In this document: in pieces, positions 59,329-64,000 of the stretch
Layout of the letters: every line of letters starts with the position of its first letter
Position numbering within the stretch: position 1 is the first letter of the stretch
Source of the DNA: Meloidogyne chitwoodi
Lineage: Eukaryota > Nematoda > Chromadorea > Rhabditida > Meloidogynidae
Direction: 5' to 3'
DNA length: 64,000 nucleotides
Assembly: GCA_015183035.1 (NCBI GenBank)
Contig: JACZZP010000006.1
Span: 558,001-622,000 of the forward strand
Made by a program: the position numbers and the translations under genes
The notes under the pieces: generated by a model
Seen by the model: only the letters and a program-made list of their open reading frames with translations
What the model was told of the DNA's origin: nothing
Database searches by the model: none

Positions 59329-60785
59329 TTTTTGTAAAATTAAAATAATTTTAAACTGAAGAGAAATTAGTTTAAATTAAAATATAAATGAACAAATCCT
59401 TTATTGTTTTTTTAATAAAAAGAATAATATAAATTTGCTGTGTTTTATATGATTCAAAAAGTTTGTTTACCTTGACTTTTTTACCTTGAAAAAAAATTAA
59501 TGTTAATTCTGTTTTCGGGGCTAACTGTGCAAAATAAAAAATAAAAAGTTTTTTTAAACATTAAATAACATTAAAAATATATTTCTTTGTTCTCACAGTT
59601 TGATATTTCATCAATTGTTTTTATTTATTTATTTGCTTTATTTGGATTGTCTGGAGCTAATTTGTTTTTAATTTTATTTGACCTTGTGATAAATAAATAT
59701 TTTTAATAAAACCAGTTTATTATAAATATAATTTTAAAAAAATAATAAAAATTTAATAAAATATATTAAAAAATGTTTTATATATGTTAAATTAGTTAAA
59801 TTTTATATTTATTAAAAACAAGCGAATTTTTATTAAATATTTTAGATAACAAAAAATAAAATAAAATGTCATCAACTTTAACAATACATATACATAATGC
59901 AGAGATATTTAAACTACACAGTGTATAAAAGTTTAAATCAAATTTAAGTAATATTTTAAGTTTAAGCTTAATATGTCTTTAATAATATTATGACTGAACA
60001 AAATAACTGAAACTTTGTTTAAGCTTGAAACTTTGACTTAAGATTGAAATTAACACTTGAAAATAAAAGTAAAATTTAAACTTGAGTAATAATTATAAAC
60101 TTAAAACTTGAAAATTAGGAAATTAATGTAAGCTAAAAATTGACTTTTAAGATTGAACTTAAAATAAACTTAAACTTGAAGCTTAAAGAATAGAAAGTGA
60201 AGCAAGTTTATTTAAAAACAAATGTTGCATTATTAATTTATAAAAGTAAAGCTAACTTCACCAAACTGAAGCAATATTTAATCCTTTTTTATAATTAATG
60301 ATTAATATTAAATTTAAAATATAAAGAGCCACGTTTTATTTATTTTATTAATTATTCACATAATTTTTTGAATTTTTTGAATTATTGAACTTTATAGAAA
60401 TTAAATATTATAATCCTAAAAACTAAAAAAATATTTAAATAAAAATAGGTATTTCTAAAATGTGTTCCCTTACATGGTTTATTGTGTTTGAGAGAAATAG
60501 AGAGGAATAATGTAGCTCTGCCTCACAAGACTAATTTAGTAAATAAATATGAACAAACAAACAATAAAAAAAATTATATCAAATAAATATTTTACTAAAA
60601 TTTAATTTTTTATACTAAATTGCCTAAATATAGAAAATTATTTATATTTTAATTTAATAAAAAATTATTTTAAAAAAATTTTGTTAAAAATTTTTAACGA
60701 AATATAATTATTTAAAAAATTAAGAAAATATTAATTCGGAATTTTAATTTTTTAATTTTATTTGGAATTTTATTCTGTTAAAAAT
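59329..60785. other. AT-rich intergenic DNA between divergent genes
   Basis: The collagen (-) and the type II membrane protein (+) diverge here, so it should hold both promoters. Around 59940-60190 AACTT/AAGTT-type words (for example AACTTGA, TTAAGCTT) recur, but no defined repeat unit was found. Confidence 0.5.
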
Positions 60786-63700
60786 ATGCGATCAAGAATA
60801 ATTAACCATCCATTTCGATTGTATGTTTTAAATTTTTTTTATTATTTTTAAACAATTTTAATAAAAAAGTTCCCCCAATAACTTTTTCTATCACCTCTTG
60901 AGAGGTAAAAATATATTAATTCTTTTGGGAATGAATGTTAATAATCTAGTATTTTTGTATTCACAAAGTAATATACCTATTAAGAGTGCGCAGACTTTTG
61001 CGGACGGACATTGATAACAAAAAGTTACCAATACCAGATATATAATGATCATGGGCCTTCAAAAAGATCAAATTATTTCCATTAGAGATTCATAAAGATT
61101 TTTTAGAATTTTTTTTTGTTAATTTTTTTATTTCTGTAATAATTTTTTTATTGTCATTGGTCCGCAAATGTCCCGTCCGCAAATGTCGGCGCACGGGTAG
61201 CCTATTAAGATTGTCAGGTAAATCACCCTCCGATCAAAACAACGTCCAGACATTAGAGTAAATTTTAACGACAAAGCATTATAGTTAGGTGGTAATAAAT
61301 ATAAAACATTCCCAATAGATCCAAGTTTATTCGAAGACTAAATGGAGTTAAAATACCAAAATAATGACATGTTTTGGACTGTTTTTAACTCTTGAATATC
61401 TTTAAAATTTACTCTATGTGTGTGGAATTGCTTTGGTCGGACGGTGTTTTACCCCTTACCAATATATATTAGGCCTTTTCCATAAGTGTTTTTCCTACAC
61501 CTTTGGGAATATTCTTTTGTTAGTTACAAGTGATTTCGGAAATTTTGGTAATTTTTTTAATCCAAACACTGATTATTTTATTAGTTAAGTAAATATTCTT
61601 ATATTAAATCACCTAAACTTTATTAAAAATAAATATTTAATAAATTATTAAAAATAATAAAATATACTTTTATTTTTTACATTTTTTAACAATTATATTA
61701 TTTTATTAAAGTTATATTCTCTTCACAATAACATTTTGTACGTTTTTGTTAATCGTTGAAATTAAACGTGGAAATTTTTATTATTTTTATTATTTGCCTG
61801 TGGAAGAGAGAGAAAATGAAGTTAATAATAATAATAATATTGATAATACTAAAACAATAATAAATAAAAATGAAGAAATAATAGAAGAAGAAGAAGAAGA
61901 AGAAGAAGAGAAAGAAGTGATGAAAGTAACAAAAGAAGAAATTATAAATGAAAATGAAGAAATAACAGAAGAAGAAGAAGAGGAGAAGAATATGAAAAAT
62001 GAAGCAATGAAGAAAAGAGTGGAAGAGAAGAAGAAGAAAAAAGATGGAAAAAATACTCCAAAAAGAGGGAAGAATGAAGAAAAATCATTACAACAAAATA
62101 ATAAAAATTTGTCAAAATCTTTGGAAAAGGAGAAAAATAAAGAAAAAGAAATTAAATTATTTTCAGAAAATTTAAGCTTTTGTGATGGAGAAAATGTAAA
62201 AAATTAAAATAAATAATTTTAAAAAATAATTTAATTAATTAAGATGGCATATAATATTTCTTATTATAGTGGAGATGTTAATAATAATAATTCTTCATAT
62301 TTTATTATTAAAGGAAAAAAGTTTGATTGTTCTCTTCTTTTAAAACTTAAATATTTTAATTTAACTGATAAATGGAATACTGTAATTAATGAAAATAATT
62401 ATTATTATAATAAAAATGAAAATAAACAGGTTAATTTATTTTTAATTTTATTAATTTTTAATGGTTTTTGACAATTTTAAATGAATACATATATTAAAAA
62501 ATATAAAAATTTTATCAATGAATTGTGTATTTATGAGAGAGGATCAAAGAGTCAAAAATTAAATGAACTAACTTTTAATAAACAAAAATATATATTTATT
62601 TATTTAAATTAGCATTAAATTATTTAAAAAAAAGTAGCTGATGTAAGGTATTTTTGATGATAACTAAAATTTATTTTTTTAATAATTAAAAAAATATTTT
62701 AAGTTAATTGCTGATCCAAGTAATGAAAGTTTTAATAATACTCCCTTTATACTTGCTGCTAATTTAAAATTTTATCCTTCATTACGAGCTATAATTAATG
62801 AAATTAGAAGTTATTTTTTTAAACAAGTTCAAATTATTGTTTTTGATTTGGGTGGTATTTTGGAGAACACAAATTTTGTTAGTTTTCTTTTTTTTTAATT
62901 AAAAATGTTTGCAGTTGGCTAGCGATATTTGCAATTCTTCACAAAATTTTAATTTTTTTTCAGATTTTATAAAAATAGAAACCTAAACCCGGATTCGACC
63001 AATTGATTTTTTAAAATTTGACTAGTAAATTAATTTTTTAGAAAAAGTATAATTATAATATAAATTTAAAAAATAATACTTTTAAACAAATAAAATATTC
63101 CTAAAAGTATTAGTGTAAGGAGTGAGAAAGATAAGTTACTCTGCACTCTCTGCCTCTGTCTCTAACATAACTTGCTTATTTGTTAGTACATTTAGTTATT
63201 TTATCATAACTTTTTTTAAAATTTATTTAAAAATATAATTTAAAATTTAAAAAATAAAGTAAAAAATTAGCTTTATTATAAAAATTAAATTTTATAAAAT
63301 TTGTCAAATTTTTTGATAAATTCTGAATTAGCGATCTGCCCCCAAAAATATTTTTATTTTGTTCTTCATTTTATTATTTTTCTTTGAATTCCCTCACAAA
63401 TTGTAAATATCGCTCTAGCTAATTAAAAACATATTTTGCTTGCATATATTGAGATAATTTAAATTAAAAATATTTAAAATTATTTTTTTAATTTAATTTA
63501 ATAGAAAACAGAGCTCAACTCATTATGTAATTTACAAGTTCGTAAATTCAATTTTTCTCAATTACCTCAACGTTTACATAATCTTAAAACTTTTTCTTGG
63601 AAAATACTAATATTTGCTGTAATTAATTAAAATAAAAAATATTTATTTTTTTTAAAAAAGGAAATATTTAATGAATTTAATTCTTTTATTTATTGTGATA

Positions 63701-63928
63701 CTTCTATAAAATTTAATACAAATGATTATAAAATATTTTTCCGTGAAATTAATAGAAATATGCTTGGAGATTTTCAATTTACTATGGGAACACATCATGG
63801 ACTTAAATATGCTACACATCCTGGTATAAGAATAATTAATATTTTTTATTTTAAATAAATTCTTCTTTAAATATTTTAATTAAATAAACAATTTTCTAGA
63901 TCCAAAAAAAATAATAAAAAAAATATAA
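60786..63928 (+). CDS. type II membrane glycosyltransferase-like protein (C-terminus uncertain)
   Basis: Exons: 60786-60820, 61712-62195, 62244-62429, 62704-62877, 63505-63618, 63661-63823, then 63900-63928 as a tentative last exon. Exon 1 gives a short basic tail (MRSRIINHPFR), which splices in phase to a hydrophobic anchor (YILFTITFCTFLLIV). A Glu/Lys-rich stem of about 140 residues follows. The luminal part has FILAANLKFYPSLRAIINEI, QVQIIVFDLGGI, LCNLQVRKFNFSQLP, TFSWKILIFA, FNSFIYCDTSIKF and FQFTMGTHHGLKYATHP. These recall a nematode-expanded family of uncharacterised glycosyltransferase-like proteins (DUF1647-like, from memory). A short final exon ends in KKIIKKI and stop; it may be wrong, and the gene could continue past the window. 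Introns contain a foldback element and the dispersed repeat. Confidence 0.65.
60986..61200. mobile_element. short foldback-family element with 10-bp duplication
   Basis: Begins GTGCGCAGACTTTTGCGGAC and ends with the inverse type (GTCCGCAAATGTCGGCGCAC, then GGGTAG). It is flanked by the 10-bp direct repeat CCTATTAAGA (60976-60985, 61201-61210). A 9-11 bp duplication with composite arms suggests Mutator-like ancestry. Same family as 47005 and 56219. Located in intron 1 of the gene at 60786. Confidence 0.8.
61217..61453. mobile_element. MITE with roughly 50-bp imperfect inverted repeats
   Basis: GGTAAATCACCCTCCGATCA at the left and the inverse of GGTAAAACACCGTCCGACCA at the right; both arms continue to AGAGTAAATTTTAA. 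It lies a few bases from the foldback element, in the same intron. Confidence 0.65.
62907..63430 (-). mobile_element. dispersed MITE-like repeat, copy 2
   Basis: Reverse-oriented relative of 7950-8390, starting GTTTGCAGTTGGCTAGCGAT. Its far end carries a degenerate inverted copy (ATATCGCTCTAGCTAATTAA). It is in the intron between exons 4 and 5 of the gene at 60786. Confidence 0.65.
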
Positions 63929-64000
63929 ACTTTTTTTGATTTTAATGACTAATTTTAAAATATTCAAAAAAAACAATTGTTCTAATTTTTCGAAATTTTG

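Noticed and set aside
1..64000. CRISPR arrays, bacterial operons, rRNA genes
   Set aside because: No regularly spaced direct repeats of the right size, no Shine-Dalgarno-led gene clusters and no rRNA-like sequence were seen; the gene structure is eukaryotic.

Overview
This window looks like nuclear DNA of a nematode. It is extremely AT-rich, its genes are cut into small exons by short AT-rich introns with GT/AG (occasionally apparent GC/AG) borders, and it carries a complete nematode cuticle collagen. The base composition, the many small secreted proteins and the abundance of short inverted-repeat transposons would fit a root-knot nematode (Meloidogyne) or close relative. That species call is inference: nothing was searched. 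No operon, bacterial or viral gene, or CRISPR array was seen. All exon models below were made by hand, checking reading-frame phase across every junction, without transcript support.

Layout. 1-7.2 kb: a triplicated tRNA-like repeat, a diverged secreted protein-kinase gene (kinase A, 2074-4815) and a cluster of transposon relics. 7.2-11.6 kb (-): an ETS transcription factor with Pointed and ETS domains (SPDEF/ets-4 type). 15.4-17.7 kb (-): a coiled-coil protein. 19.1-25 kb: small secreted proteins, including a charged repeat precursor with regularly spaced dibasic GKR sites (22778-23877, -). 26.6-29 kb (+): a TraB-domain membrane protein (TRABD). 29.7-30.8 kb (-): a secreted YGGYGG protein. 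32.8-35 kb (-): an Asn/Gly-rich protein whose first splice donor was hit by a transposon. 35-40.3 kb: gene-free AT-rich DNA. 40.35-42.56 kb (+): a membrane-anchored phospholipase A2-like protein. 42.56-57.1 kb: a tandem segmental duplication (two blocks of about 5.4 kb), each block carrying a secreted kinase (B and C, both -), separated by a FLYWCH-type secreted-protein gene with a stop in its signal peptide. 57.3-59.3 kb (-): cuticle collagen. 60.8-63.9 kb (+): a type II membrane protein resembling nematode glycosyltransferase-like families.

Two themes stand out. First, much of the coding content is predicted to be secreted: three related signal-peptide-bearing kinases, a pair of genes sharing a signal-peptide exon and 5' flank, a tandem-repeat precursor, a Gly/Tyr-rich protein and two small unknowns. 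Second, non-autonomous DNA transposons (mariner-like, hAT-like and foldback/Mutator-like, many with visible target-site duplications) have shaped genes. One sits exactly on a splice donor, another appears to have become a new intron in a kinase exon, and others lie in introns and date the kinase duplication.
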